Below are positions 11,650 through 23,271 of a stretch of DNA of 64,000 nt, in pieces. Numbering within the stretch: the first letter of the stretch is position 1; each line of letters opens with the position of its first letter. Origin of the DNA: Hydractinia symbiolongicarpus (taxonomy: Eukaryota; Cnidaria; Hydrozoa; Anthoathecata; Hydractiniidae). The stretch lies in the NCBI RefSeq assembly GCF_029227915.1, contig NC_079876.1, positions 14,942,001-15,006,000 of the forward strand, written 5' to 3'. The position numbers and the translations under genes are program-made. The notes beneath the pieces are model-generated. The model was not told where the DNA came from. It was given only the letters and a program-made list of their open reading frames with translations, and ran no database searches.

Positions 11650-11723
11650 GCCTCCGTGGCCTACTGGATGAGTCATCGGCCACCTAAGCCGGGGATTTTA
11701 GGTTCCGAGTACCGTCGGAGGTG
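11650..11723 (+). pseudogene. tRNA-Arg(CCT)-like with 1-nt insertion
   Basis: 74 nt. Loop CACCTAA lacks U33. Extra base before the T stem. Confidence 0.65.
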
Positions 11724-12014
11724 CGCAAGTCATATGAATTACTCAAAACCTAACCTCTTTATCGGTGTTGTTAAAGGTATCCTATTCCAAACACAACCTT
11801 GTCCTGTTTCGAAAATAATTCTCGAAGCATTCTTTAAAATGACATTTATTGTTAATTTACCAAAACTGTTTGTTTATGCGATTCGAAATTTGTCTTATTT
11901 TGCGAAGTAATGAATGTTTCGGAATAGCCGTTTATCCTAGCTGCCGATCAATAGCGTCATTTCAAGCTCTTTCTCCATTTACAGCATAATCAAAGACATA
12001 CCTTTTAAAACTAT

Positions 12015-12087
12015 GACTCTGTGGCCTAATGGATAAGGCATTGGCCTCCTAAGCCGGGGATTGCGGGTCCGAGTCCCGTCGGAGGAG
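12015..12087 (+). tRNA. tRNA-Arg(CCT), acceptor damaged
   Basis: Anticodon and T stems pair (B box GGTCCGAGTCC). G1/A72 and A2/G71 mismatches. Confidence 0.45.
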
Positions 12088-12378
12088 CTCAACTCATATG
12101 AATTACTCAAAACCTAACCTGTTTATCGGTGTCGTTAAAGGCATCCCATCACGAAAAGAACCATGTTCTGTTTCAAATGTAAGACTTCAGGCATTCTTAA
12201 GTAAGACATTTATTGATCATTTACCAACACTGTTTCTTTATGCGTTTCAAAATTTGTCTCATGTTGTGAAATTTTGGATGCTTTAGAACAACCGTTTATT
12301 CTTGTTTCCGACCAATAGCCTCATTTCAAGCTCTTTCTCCTTTCACAGTATAATCAAAGACATACCTTTTAAAACTAT

Positions 12379-12451
12379 GCCTCCGTGGCCTAATGCATGA
12401 GGCCTCGACCTCCAAAGCCGGGGATTGCGGGTGCGAGTCCCGTCGGAGGTG
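12379..12451 (+). pseudogene. Class W-like unit (CCA)
   Basis: Loop CTCCAAA gives CCA. A30 faces C40, T loop TGCGAGT. Confidence 0.65.
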
Positions 12452-12742
12452 CTCAACTCATATGAATTACTTAACACCTATCCTCTTTATATGTGTTGTT
12501 AAAGGCATCCTGTCCCGAAAACAACCATGATCTGTTTCGAAAGTAATAGTTAAAGCATTATGGAGAAATACATTTATTAATCATTTACCAAAACTGCTTC
12601 TTTATGCGTTTCGAAATTTGTTTTATTTTGCGAAATAATGAATGTTTCGGAATATCCGGTTAACCGTGTTTCCGATCAATAGCTTCATTTCAAGCTTTTT
12701 CCCTGTTCATAGTATAATCGAAAACATATCTTTTAAAACTCT

Positions 12743-12815
12743 GTCTCCGTGGCCAAATAGATAAGGCATCGGCCCTTTAACCCGGGGATTGCGGGTTCGA
12801 GTCCTGTCGGAGGTG
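12743..12815 (+). pseudogene. tRNA-like, loop CCTTTAA
   Basis: Triplet TTT with C33. C31/C39 mismatch. B box GGTTCGAGTCC is perfect. Confidence 0.65.
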
Positions 12816-13105
12816 CGCAAGTCATATAAATTACTCAAAACCTAACCTCTTTATCTGTGTTGTTAAAGGTATCCTATCCCGAAAACAACCATGTTCTGTT
12901 TCGAAAGTAATTCTCGAAGCATTCTTTAGAAAGACATTTATTGATAATTTACCAACACTGTTTCTTTATGCGTTTCAAAAATTGTCTGATGTTGTGAACA
13001 TATGGATGCTTTAGAATAACCGTTTATCCTTGTTTCCGATCAATAGCGACATTTCAAACAATTTCTCTCTTTACAGCATAATCAAAACATATCTTTTAAA
13101 ACTAA

Positions 13106-13178
13106 GCCTCCGTGGCCTAATGGACAAGGCATCGGCCTCCTAAGCCGGGGATTGCGGTTTCGAATCCCGTCGGAGGTG
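13106..13178 (+). tRNA. tRNA-Arg(CCT), near-canonical
   Basis: Acceptor, D and anticodon stems canonical. T53 faces C61, so the B box is GTTTCGAATCC. D loop AATGGACA. Confidence 0.7.
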
Positions 13179-13466
13179 CTCAAGTCATGTAAATTGCTCA
13201 ACTTCAACCCTCCGTATGTGTAAAATTTGCGACGTCCTGTCCTGTAAACGGCCAACTTCTTCTTAGGCACAAATATTTGAGACAACCTTGATAAAGGCAC
13301 TTATTGATCATCTACCAACGCCGTATCTGTTTCACCTTTCGAAATTACTCTCATCTTCTGAAATCATGAATACTTTAGAATAAAGGTTTATCCTTGCTTC
13401 TGCTCAATTGCGATTTTGTTAGCTTTTTTTCTTGTAATATATTTAAAAATATACATTTAAAACGCA

Positions 13467-13539
13467 GCTTCCGTGTCCTAATGAATAAGGCATCGGCCTC
13501 CTAAGCCGGGGATTGCGGGTCCGAGTACCGTGAGAGGTG
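13467..13539 (+). pseudogene. tRNA-Arg(CCT)-like
   Basis: Anticodon arm canonical. A box GTGTCCTAATGA and acceptor 3' strand TGAGAGGT weakened. Follows a B spacer but is not class L. Confidence 0.55.
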
Positions 13540-13830
13540 CTCAAGTCATATGAATTACTCAAAACCTAACCTCTTTATCTGTGTCGTTAAAGGTATCCTA
13601 TCTCCAAAACAACCATGTTCTGTTTCAAAAGTAAGACTTCAGGCATTCTTGAGTAAGACATTTATTGATCATTTACCAATACTGTTTTTTTATGCGTCTC
13701 AAAATTTGTCTCATGTTGTGAAATTATGAATGTTTAGGAATAGCCGTTTATCCTTGTTTCCGATCAATAGAGTCATTTCAAGCTCTTTTTCTTTTCTTAG
13801 TATAAAGAAAAACGTATCTTTTAAAACTAT

Positions 13831-13903
13831 GCTTCTGTGGCCTAATGGATAAGGCATCGGCCTCCTAAGCCGAGGATTGCGGGTCCGAGTCCCGTCAGAG
13901 GTG
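13831..13903 (+). tRNA. tRNA-Arg(CCT), compensated acceptor pair
   Basis: T6 and A67 are both changed, giving a T6:A67 pair in place of C6:G67. A43 pairs with T27. All stems pair. B box GGTCCGAGTCC. Confidence 0.65.
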
Positions 13904-14194
13904 CTCAAGTCAAATGAATCACTCAAAATCTAACCTCTTTATCTGTGTCGTTAAAGGTATCCTATCTCCAAAACAACCATGTTCTGTTTCAAAAGTAAGA
14001 CTTCAGGCATTCTTGAGTAAGACATTTATTGATCATTTACCAATACTGTTTCTTTATGCGTTTCAAAATTTGTTTCATGTTGTGAAATTATGAATGTTTC
14101 GAAATAGCCGTTTATCCTTGTTTCCGATCAATAGCGTCATTTCAAGCTCTTTTCCTTTTCTTAGTATAATGAAAAACATATCTTTTAAAACTAT

Positions 14195-14267
14195 GCTTCT
14201 GTGGCCTAATGGATAAGGCATCAGCCTCCCCAGACGGGGATTGCGGGTTCGAGTCCCGTCGCAGGTG
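14195..14267 (+). pseudogene. tRNA-like, anticodon CCC
   Basis: Loop CTCCCCA. Anticodon stem TCAGC/GACGG has A/C and C/A type faults. T arm perfect. Confidence 0.6.
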
Positions 14268-14547
14268 CTAAACTCACATGAATTACTTAAAACCTATACT
14301 CTTCATCTGTGTCGTTAAAACCATCCTCTCCTGAAAACAACCATGATCTGTTTCGAAAGTAATACTAAAGGAATACATTTATTTATCATTTACCAAAGCT
14401 GTTTCTTGATGCCCTTCGAGTTTGTTCTCATGTTGTAAAATTTTGGATACTTTAGAATAACCGATTATCCATGCTTCCGATCAATAGCCTCATTTCAAAC
14501 TCTTTCTCTTTTTATAGCATAATCAAAAACATATCTTTTAAAACTAT

Positions 14548-14620
14548 GCCTCCTTGGCCTAATGGATAAGGCATCGGTCTCCTAAGCCGGGGTTTGCGGG
14601 TTCGAATCCCGTCAGGGGTG
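14548..14620 (+). pseudogene. tRNA-Arg(CCT)-like
   Basis: Anticodon arm and B box GGTTCGAATCC good. The inner acceptor (T7/C66, C6/A67) is broken. Confidence 0.5.
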
Positions 14621-14908
14621 CTCAAGTCGTGTATATTACTCAACTTCAACCCTCCTTATGGGTAAAATTTAAGACGTCCTGTTCTGTAAACATCCAACTT
14701 CTTTTTAGGCACAAATAGTTGAGACAATCTTGATAAAGGCACTTATTGATCATCTACCAACGCCGCTTCTTTTTCACCTTTCAAAATTTGTCTCACCTTC
14801 TGAAATCATGAATTATTTAGAATAAAAATTTATCCTTGCTACTGATCAATTGCAATTTTGTTAGTTCTTTTTCTTGCAATATAATTAAAAATGTAAATTT
14901 AAAACGAA

Positions 14909-14981
14909 GCGTCCGTGGCCTAATGCATAAAGCATCGGCCTCCTAAGCCGGGGATTGCGGGTCTGAGTCCCGTCAGAGGTG
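14909..14981 (+). pseudogene. tRNA-Arg(CCT)-like
   Basis: Follows a B spacer with class L flanks but carries an R-type anticodon arm. G3, A67 and D-stem AAGC faults. Confidence 0.55.
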
Positions 14982-15260
14982 CTCAACTCATATTAATTAC
15001 TTAAAACCTAACCTCTTTATCGGTGTCGTTAAAGGCATCCTGTCCCGAAAACAACCATGATCTGTTTCGAAAGAAGTACTTGAGAAATACATTTATTTAT
15101 CACTTACCAAAACTGTTTTTTTATGCGCTTCGACATTTGTCTCATGTTGCGAAATAATGAATGTTTTGGAATAGCCGTTTATCCTTGCTTCCGATCAATA
15201 GCGTCATTTTAAACTCTTTCTCTTTTTATAGCATAATCAATACGTATCTTTTAAGACTAT

Positions 15261-15333
15261 GCCTCCGTGGTCTAATGGATAAGGCATCGGCCTACTAAGC
15301 CGGGGATTGCGGATTGGAATCTCGTCGGGCGTG
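15261..15333 (+). pseudogene. tRNA-like, anticodon ACT
   Basis: Loop CTACTAA. 6616-type T arm. Confidence 0.65.
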
Positions 15334-15620
15334 CTCAAGTCATGTAAATTACTCAACTTCAACCCTCCTTATGTGTAAAATTTAAGACGTCCTGTCCTGT
15401 TAACGGCCAATTTCTTTCTAGGCACAAATAGTTGAGACAATCTTGATAAAGGCACTTATTGATCATCTACCAACGCCGCTTTTTTTCACCTTTCAAAATT
15501 TGTCTCATCTTCTGAAATCATGAATACATTAGAATAAAGGTTTATCCTTACTTCTGAACAATTGCAATTTTGTTCGCTGTTTTCCTTGTGATATAATTTA
15601 AAATATACAATGAAAACGGA

Positions 15621-15693
15621 GGGTCCGTGGCCTAATGGACAGGGCATCGGCCTCCTAAGCAGGGGAGTGCTGGTCCGAGTCGCGTCGGAGGTG
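15621..15693 (+). pseudogene. tRNA-Arg(CCT)-like, divergent
   Basis: Same odd variant as 10574. It lies at the junction into the second 3.6-kb copy. Confidence 0.65.
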
Positions 15694-15984
15694 CTCAACT
15701 CATATGAATTACTCAAAACCTAACCTCTTTATCGGTGTCGTTAAAGGCATCCCATCACGAAAAGAACCATGTTCTGTTTCAAATGTAAGACTTCAGGCAT
15801 TCTTAAGTAAGACATTTATTGATCATTTACCAACACTGTTTCTTTATGCGTTTCAAAATTTGTCTCATGTTGTGAAATTTTGGATGCTTTAGAACAACCG
15901 TTTATTCTTGTTTCCGACCAATAGCCTCATTTCAAGCTCTTTCTCCTTTCACAGTATAATCAAAGACATACCTTTTAAAACTAT

Positions 15985-16057
15985 GCCTCCGTGGCCTAAT
16001 GCATAAGGCCTCGACCTCCAAAGCCGGGGATTGCGGGTGCGAGTCCCGTCGGAGGTG
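15985..16057 (+). pseudogene. Class W-like unit (CCA)
   Basis: Duplicate of 12379 at +3,606. Confidence 0.65.
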
Positions 16058-16348
16058 CTCAACTCATATGAATTACTTAACACCTATCCTCTTTATATGT
16101 GTTGTTAAAGGCATCCTGTCCCGAAAACAACCATGATCTGTTTCGAAAGTAATAGTTAAAGCATTATGGAGAAATACATTTATTAATCATTTACCAAAAC
16201 TGCTTCTTTATGCGTTTCGAAATTTGTTTTATTTTGCGAAATAATGAATGTTTCGGAATATCCGGTTAACCGTGTTTCCGATCAATAGCTTCATTTCAAG
16301 CTTTTTCCCTGTTCATAGTATAATCAAAAACATATCTTTTAAAACTCT

Positions 16349-16421
16349 GTCTCCGTGGCCAAATAGATAAGGCATCGGCCCTTTAACCCGGGGATTGCGG
16401 GTTCGAGTCCTGTCGGAGGTG
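16349..16421 (+). pseudogene. tRNA-like, loop CCTTTAA
   Basis: Duplicate of 12743 at +3,606. Confidence 0.65.
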
Positions 16422-16711
16422 CGCAAGTCATATAAATTACTCAAAACCTAACCTCTTTATCTGTGTTGTTAAAGGTATCCTATCCCGAAAACAACCATGT
16501 TCTGTTTCGAAAGTAATTCTCGAAGCAATCTTTAGAAAGACATTTATTGATAATTTACCAACACTGTTTCTTTATGCGTTTCAAAAATTGTCTGACGTTG
16601 TGAAATTATGGATGCTTTAGAATAACCGTTTATCCTTGTTTCCGATCAATAGCGACATTTCAAACAATTTCTCTCTTTACAGCATAATCAAAACATATCT
16701 TTTAAAACTAA

Positions 16712-16784
16712 GCCTCCGTGGCCTAATGGATAAGGCATCGGCCTCCTAAGCCGGGGATTGCGGTTTCGAATCCCGTTGGAGGTG
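16712..16784 (+). tRNA. tRNA-Arg(CCT), near-canonical
   Basis: Duplicate of 13106 at +3,606, with the canonical D loop and T66 (wobble with G7). T53 fault shared. Confidence 0.7.
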
Positions 16785-17072
16785 CTCAAGTCATGTAAAT
16801 TGCTCAACTTCAACCCTCCGTATGTGTAAAATTTGCGACGTCCTGTCCTGTAAACGGCCAACTTCTTCTTAGGCACAAATATTTGAGACAACCTTGATAA
16901 AGGCACTTATTGATCATCTACCAACGCCGTATCTGTTTCACCTTTCGAAATTACTCTCATCTTCTGAAATCATGAATACTTTAGAATAAAGGTTTATCCT
17001 TGCTTCTGCTCAATTGCGATTTTGTTAGTTTTTTTTCTTGTAATATATTTAAAAATATACATTTAAAACGCA

Positions 17073-17145
17073 GCTTCCGTGTCCTAATGAATAAGGCATC
17101 GGCCTCCTAAGCCGAGGATTGCGGGTCCGAGTACCGTGAGAGGTG
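17073..17145 (+). pseudogene. tRNA-Arg(CCT)-like
   Basis: Duplicate of 13467 at +3,606, with A43. Confidence 0.55.
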
Positions 17146-17436
17146 CTCAAGTCATATGAATTACTCAAAACCTAACCTCTTTATCTGTGTCGTTAAAGGT
17201 ATCCTATCTCCAAAACAACCATGTTCTGTTTCAAAAGTAAGACTTCAGGCATTCTTGAGTAAGACATTTATTGATCATTTACCAATACTGTTTTTTTGTG
17301 CGTCTCAAAATTTGTCTCATGTTGTGAAATTATGAATGTTTAGGAATAGCCGTTTATCCTTGTTTCCGATCAATAGAGTCATTTCAAGCTCTTTTCCTTT
17401 TCTTAGTATAAAGAAAAACGTATCTTTTAAAACTAT

Positions 17437-17509
17437 GCTTCTGTGGCCTAATGGATAAGGCATCGGCCTCCTAAGCCGAGGATTGCGGGTCCGCGTCCCG
17501 TCAGAGGTG
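17437..17509 (+). tRNA. tRNA-Arg(CCT), compensated acceptor pair
   Basis: Duplicate of 13831 at +3,606. T6:A67 kept, A58 now C. Confidence 0.55.
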
Positions 17510-17800
17510 CTCAAGTCAAATGAATCACTCAAAATCTAACCTCTTTATCTGTGTCGTTAAAGGTATCCTATCTCCAAAACAACCATGTTCTGTTTCAAAA
17601 GTAAGACTTCAGGCATTCTTGAGTAAGACATTTATTGATCATTTACCAATACTGTTTCTTTATGCGTTTCAAAATTTGTTTCATGTTGTGAAATTATGAA
17701 TGTTTCGAAATAGCCGTTTATCCTTGTTTCCGATCAATAGCGTCATTTCAAGCTCTTTTCCTTTTCTTAGTATAATGAAAAACATATCTTTTAAAACTAT

Positions 17801-17873
17801 GCTTCTGTGGCCTAATGGATAAGGCATCAGCCTCCCCAGACGGGGATTGCGGGTTCGAGTCCCGTCGCAGGTG
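17801..17873 (+). pseudogene. tRNA-like, anticodon CCC
   Basis: Duplicate of 14195 at +3,606. Confidence 0.6.
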
Positions 17874-18153
17874 CTAAACTCACATGAATTACTTAAAACC
17901 TATACTCTTCATCTGTGTCGTTAAAACCATCCTCTTCTGAAAACAACCATGATCTGTTTCGAAAGTAATACTAAAGGAATACATTTATTTATCATTTACC
18001 AAAGCTGTTTCTTGATGCCCTTCGAGTTTGTTCTCATGTTGTAAAATTTTGGATACTTTAGAATAACCGATTATCCATGCTTCCGATCAATAGCCTCATT
18101 TTAAACTCTTTCTCTTTTTATAGCATAATCAAAAACATATCTTTTAAAACTAT

Positions 18154-18226
18154 GCCTCCTTGGCCTAATGGATAAGGCATCGGTCTCCTAAGCCTGGGTT
18201 TGCGGGTTCGAATCCCGTCAGGGGTG
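18154..18226 (+). pseudogene. tRNA-Arg(CCT)-like
   Basis: Duplicate of 14548 at +3,606. One further anticodon-stem change (T42). Confidence 0.5.
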
Positions 18227-18514
18227 CTCAAGTCGTGTATATTACTCAACTTCAACCCTCCTTATGGGTAAAATTTAAGACGTCCTGTTCTGTAAACATC
18301 CAACTTCTTTTTAGGCACAAATAGTTGAGACAATCTTGATAAAGGCACTTATTGATCATCTACCAACGCCGCTTCTTTTTCACCTTTCAAAATTTGTCTC
18401 ATCTTCTGAAATCATGAATTATTTAGAATAAAAATTTATCCTTGCTACTGATCAATTGCAATTTTGTTAGTTCTTTTTCTTGCAATATAATTAAAAATGT
18501 AAATTTAAAACGAA

Positions 18515-18587
18515 ACGTCCGTGTCCTAATGCATAAAGCATCGGCCTCCTAAGCCGGGGATTGCGGGTCTGAGTCCCGTCAGAGGTG
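18515..18587 (+). pseudogene. tRNA-Arg(CCT)-like
   Basis: Duplicate of 14909 at +3,606. A1 and T10 changes. The duplicated block ends just after it. Confidence 0.55.
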
Positions 18588-18878
18588 CTCAAGTCATATG
18601 AATTACTCAAAATCTAACCTCATTATCTGTGTCGTTAAAGGTATCCTGTCCCGAAAACAACCATGTTCTGTTTCGAAAGTAATTCTCGAAGCATTCTTTA
18701 GAAAGACATTAATTTATCATTTACCTACACTGTTTCCTTAAGCGTTTCGAAATTTGTCTTATTTTTTGAAGTAATGAGCTTTTCGGAATAGCCATTTATG
18801 TTTTTTTCCGATCAATAGCGTCATTTCAAACTCTTTCTTTTTTTTATAGCATAATCAAAACATATCTTTTAAAACTAT

Positions 18879-18951
18879 GCCTACGTGTCCTAACTGATAA
18901 GGCATCGGCCTCCTAAGCCGGGGATTGCGGGTTCCAATCCCGTCGGAGGTG
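18879..18951 (+). tRNA. tRNA-Arg(CCT), variant
   Basis: Anticodon arm canonical. A5/G68 mismatch, D loop AACTGATA, T loop TTCCAAT. Confidence 0.45.
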
Positions 18952-19232
18952 CTCAATTCAGGTAAATTACTCAGCTTAAACCCTTCTTATGTGTAAAATT
19001 TAAGACGTCCTGTCCTGTACACGGCCAACTTCTGTTTAGGCACTGAGACAATCTTGATAATGGCTCTTATTGATCATCTACCAACGCCGCTGCTTTTTCA
19101 CCTTTCGAAATTTGTCTTAACTTCTGATATCATGAATACTTTAAAGAAAACGTTTATCCTTGCTTCTGATCAGTTGCGATTTTGTTAGCTCTTTTTCTTG
19201 TAATATAATTAAAAATATACATTTAAAACGAA

Positions 19233-19305
19233 GCGTCCGTGGCCTAATGAATAAGGTATCGGTGTCTTAACCCGGGGATTGCGGTGTGGAGTCTCATCGA
19301 AGGAG
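19233..19305 (+). pseudogene. Class L tRNA-like unit (CTT)
   Basis: Class L with B box GTGTGGAGTCT, as at 295. Confidence 0.8.
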
Positions 19306-19595
19306 CTCAAGTCATAAAAATTACTTAATACCTATCCTCTTTATCTGTGTCGTTAAAGGTATCCTATCACGAAAACAACCATGTTTTGTTTTGAAAGTAA
19401 TACTTGAAGCATTATGGAGAGACACATTTATTATTCATTTACCAAAACTGTTTCTTTATGCGTTTCGAGATTTGTTTTATTTTGCAAAATAATTAATGTT
19501 TCGGAATTGCCGTTTATCCTTGTTGCCGATCAATAGCGTCATTTCAAACTTTCTCTTTTTTGCAGTATAATCAAAAACATGTCTTTTAAAACTAT

Positions 19596-19668
19596 GCCTC
19601 CGTAGCCTAATGGATAAGGCATAGGCCTCCTAAGCCGGAGATCGCAGGTTGAATTCCCGTCAGAGGTG
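19596..19668 (+). pseudogene. tRNA-Arg(CCT)-like
   Basis: A28 mismatch, A9, A67, T loop TTGAATT. Confidence 0.6.
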
Positions 19669-19947
19669 CTCAACTCATATGAGGTACTTAAAACCTATCC
19701 TTTTCATCTGTGTCGTTGAAGGCATCCTGTCCCGAAAACAATCATGATCTGTTTCGAAAGCAATACTAGAGAAATACATTTATTGATAATTTACCAACAC
19801 TGTTTCTTTATGCGTTTCAAAATTTGTCTTATTTTGCGAAATAATGAATGTTTCGGAATAGCCATTTGTGCTTGTTTCCGTTCAATAGCGTCATTTGAAA
19901 CTCTTTCTCTTTTTATAGCATAATCAAAACAAATCTTTTAAAACTAT

Positions 19948-20020
19948 GCTTCCGTGGCCTAATGGATAAAGCATCGGCCTCCTAAGACGTGGATTGGGGG
20001 TCCGAGTCCCGCCGGAGGTG
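19948..20020 (+). pseudogene. tRNA-Arg(CCT)-like
   Basis: A40 and T43 faults, D stem AAGC, B box GGTCCGAGTCC. Confidence 0.5.
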
Positions 20021-20311
20021 CTCTAGTCATATGAATTACTCAAAATCTAACCTCTTTATCTGTGTCGCTAAAGGCATCCTGTCCCGAAAACAACCATGTG
20101 CTGGTTTGAAAGTAATTTTTGAAGCATTCTTTAGAAAGACATTTGTTGATCATTTACCAACACTGTTTTTTCATGCGCTTTGATATTTGTCTCATGTTGT
20201 GAAATTATGGATGCTTCAGAAGAACCGTTTATCTTTGTTTCCGATCAATAGCGTCATTTCAAACTCTTTCTTTTTTTTATAGCATAATCAAAACATATCT
20301 TTTGAGACTAT

Positions 20312-20384
20312 GCCTTCGTGGCCTAATGGATAAGGCATCAGCCTCCTAACCCGGGGATTGCGGGTTCGAATCACGTCGGAGGTG
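20312..20384 (+). tRNA. tRNA-Arg(CCT), variant
   Basis: T5 wobble. A29 and C39 weaken the anticodon stem. T loop canonical. Confidence 0.45.
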
Positions 20385-20664
20385 CTCAAGTCAGGTAAAT
20401 TACTCAGCTTAAACACTCTCTATGTGTAAAATTTAAGACGTCCTGTCCTGTACACGGCCAACTTCTGTTTAGGCACTGAGACAATCTTGATAATGGCTCT
20501 AATTGATAATCTACCAACGCCGCTGCTTTTTCACCTTTCGAAATTTGTCTTATCTTCTGATATCATGAATACTTTAAATAAACGTTTATCCTTGCTTCTG
20601 ATCAATGGCGATTTTGTTAGCTCTTTTTCTTGTAATATAATTAAAAGTATACATTTAAAACGAA

Positions 20665-20737
20665 GCGTCCGTGGCCTAATGAATAAGGTATCGGTGTCTT
20701 AACCCGGGGATTGCGGTGTGGAGTCTCATCGAAGGAG
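20665..20737 (+). pseudogene. Class L tRNA-like unit (CTT)
   Basis: Class L with B box GTGTGGAGTCT. Confidence 0.8.
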
Positions 20738-21028
20738 CTCAAGTCATAAAAATTACTTAAAACCTATCCTCTTTATCTGTGTCGTTAAAGGTGTCCTATC
20801 CCGAAAACAACCATGATCTGTTTCGAAAGTAATTCTCGTAGCATTCTTGAGAAATACATTTATTCATCATTTACCAAAACAGTTTCTTGATGCGCTTCGA
20901 AGTTTGTCTTATGTTGTGAAATTATGGATACTCTAGAATAACAGTTTGTTCTTGTCTCCGATCAATAGCCTCATTTCAAGCTCTTTCTCCTTTTACAGTA
21001 TAATCAAAGACATACCTTTTAAAACTAT

Positions 21029-21101
21029 GCCTCCGTGGCCTAATGGATAAGGCATTGGCCTCCTAAGACGTGGATTGCGGTGTCGAGTCTCATGGAAGGA
21101 G
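21029..21101 (+). pseudogene. Class H hybrid (CCT 5' half, class L 3' half)
   Basis: Type example of the hybrids. R-type through the CCT loop, then the L-type T arm (GCGGT, GTCGAGT) and acceptor ending GGA. Indicates exchange inside the tRNA body. Confidence 0.75.
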
Positions 21102-21392
21102 CTTAAGTCATAAAAATTACTCAAAATCTAACCTCTTTATCTGTGTCGTTAAAGGCATCCTGTCCCGAAAACAACCATGTTCTGTTTCGAAAGTAATTCT
21201 CGAAGCATTCTCTAGAAAGACATTTATTGATCATTTACCAACACTGTTTCCTTATGCGTTTCGAAATTTGTCTTATTTTTCGAAGTAATGAATTTTTCGG
21301 AATAGCCATTTATGCTTGTTTCCGATCAATAGCGTCATTTTAAATTCTTTCTTTTTGATATAGCATAGTCAAAACATATCTTTTAAAACTAT

Positions 21393-21465
21393 GCCTCCGT
21401 GGACTAATGGATAAGGCATCGGCCTCCTAAACCGTGGTTTGCGGGTTCGAGTCTCGTCGGATGTG
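21393..21465 (+). pseudogene. tRNA-Arg(CCT)-like
   Basis: A39 and T43 break the anticodon stem. B box GGTTCGAGTCT. T70 mismatch. Confidence 0.5.
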
Positions 21466-21746
21466 CTCAAATCAGGTAAGTTACTCAGCTTAAAGCCTTC
21501 TTATGTGAAAAATTTAAGACGTCCTGTCCTGTACACGGCCAACTTCTGTTTAGGCACTGAGACAATCTTGATAATGACTCGTATTCATCATCTACCAACG
21601 CCGCTGCTTGTTCACCTTTCGAAATTTGTCTCATCTTCTGTTATCAGGAATACTTTAAAATAAACGTTTATCCTTGCTTCTGATCAATTGCGATTTTGTA
21701 AGCTCTTTTTCCTGTAATATAATTAAAAATATACATTTTAAACGAA

Positions 21747-21819
21747 GCATCCGTGGCCTAATGGATAAGGCATCGGCGTCTTAACCCAGGGATTGCGGTG
21801 TCGAGTCTCATCAAAGGAG
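21747..21819 (+). pseudogene. Class L tRNA-like unit (CTT)
   Basis: Keeps GG in the D loop. Anticodon stem TCGGC/CCCAG. Confidence 0.75.
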
Positions 21820-22109
21820 CTCAAGTCATAAAAATTACTTAAAACCTATCCTCTTTATCGGTGTCGTCAAAGGTATCCTGTCCCGAAAACAACCATGATC
21901 TGTTTTGAAAGTAATATTTGAAGCATTCTTGAGAAATACATTTATTTATCATTTACCAAAACTGTTTTTTCATGCGCTTCGAAATTGTCTCATGTTGTGA
22001 AATTATGGATACTTTGGAATAACCGTTTATCCTTGTTTCCGATCAATAGCCTCATTTCAAGCTCTTTCTCCTTTTACAGTATAATCAAAGACATACCTTT
22101 TAAAACTAT

Positions 22110-22182
22110 GCCTCCGTGGCCTAATGGATAAGGCATCGGCCTCCTAAGACGTGGATTGCGGTGTCGAGTCTCATCGAAGGAG
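22110..22182 (+). pseudogene. Class H hybrid
   Basis: CCT loop, A40 and T43 faults, then class L T arm. Confidence 0.75.
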
Positions 22183-22473
22183 CTCAAGTCATAAAAATTA
22201 CTTAAAACCTATCCTCTTTATCGGTGTCGTTAAAGGTATCCTGTCCCGAAAACAACCATGATCTGTTTTGAAAGTAATATTTGAAGCATTCTTGAGAAAT
22301 ACATTTATTTATCATTTACCAAAACAGTTTCTTGATGCGCTTCGAAGTTTGTCTCATGTTGTGAAATTATGGATACTCTAGAATAACAGTTTGTCCTTGT
22401 CTCCGATCAATAGCCTCATTTCAAGCTCTTTCTCCTTTTACAGTATAATCAAAGACATACCTTTTAAAACTAT

Positions 22474-22546
22474 GCCTCCGTGGCCTAATGGATAAGGCAT
22501 CGGCCACCTAAGACGTGGATTGCGGTGTCGAGTCTCATCGAAGGAG
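22474..22546 (+). pseudogene. Class H hybrid
   Basis: Loop CACCTAA lacks U33, then class L T arm. First unit of the 3.02-kb duplication. Confidence 0.75.
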
Positions 22547-22837
22547 CTTAAGTCATAAAAATTACTCAAAATCTAACCTCTTTATCTGTGTCGTTAAAGG
22601 CATCCTGTCCCGAAAACAACCATGTTCTGTTTCGAAAGTAATTCTCGAAGCATTCTTTAGAAAGACATTTATTGATCATTTACCAACACTGTTTCCTTAT
22701 GCGTTTCGAAATTTGTCTTATTTTTCGAACTAATGAGTTTTTCGGAACAGCCATTTATGCTTGTTTCCGATCAATAGCTTCATTTCAAGCTCTTTCTCCT
22801 TTTACAGTATAATCAAAGACATTCCTTTTAAAAATAT

Positions 22838-22910
22838 GACTCCGTGGCCTAATGGATAAGGCATCGGCCTCCTAAGACGGGGATTGTGGGTCCGAGTCCC
22901 GTCGAAGGAG
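22838..22910 (+). tRNA. tRNA-Arg(CCT), acceptor damaged
   Basis: CCT loop with A40 fault. A2 and A68/A72 break the acceptor. B box GGTCCGAGTCC. Confidence 0.4.
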
Positions 22911-23198
22911 CTCAAGTCATATGCATTACTCAAAATCTAACCTCTTTATCTGTGTCGTTAAAGGCATCCTGTCCCAAAAACAACCATGTTTGTTTCGAAA
23001 GTAATTCTCGAAGCAATCTTTAGAAAGATATTTATTGATCATTTACCAACACTGTTTCCTTATGCGTTTCGAAATTTGTCTTATTTTTCGAAGTAATGAG
23101 TTTTTCGGAATAGCCATTTATGCTTGTTTCCGATTAATAGCGTCATTTTAAACTCTTTTTTTTTTATAGCCTAATCAAAACATATCTTTTGAAACTAT

Positions 23199-23271
23199 GC
23201 CTTCGTGGCCTAATGGATAAGGCATCGGCCTCCTAAGCCGGGGAGTGCGGGTTCGAATCCCGTCGGAGGTG
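23199..23271 (+). tRNA. tRNA-Arg(CCT), near-canonical
   Basis: T5/G68 wobble and one variable-loop change (GGAGT) are the only differences. Perfect B box. Confidence 0.85.

Larger units (their letters stand above)
12122..18590 (+). repeat. 3,606-bp tandem duplication
   Basis: 12,122-14,984 matches 15,728-18,590 with scattered single-base differences, so it is older than the 12.9-kb event. Copy 1 carries two extra monomers before copy 2 begins. Confidence 0.88.

Noticed and set aside
13082-13300. Minus-strand frames of 62-76 codons (for example 13,082; 16,688; 23,175; 37,821; 59,384)
   Set aside because: Each covers the complement of a tRNA-Arg body plus spacer B. They recur because the repeat recurs, and their sequence tracks tRNA constraints rather than codon constraints.
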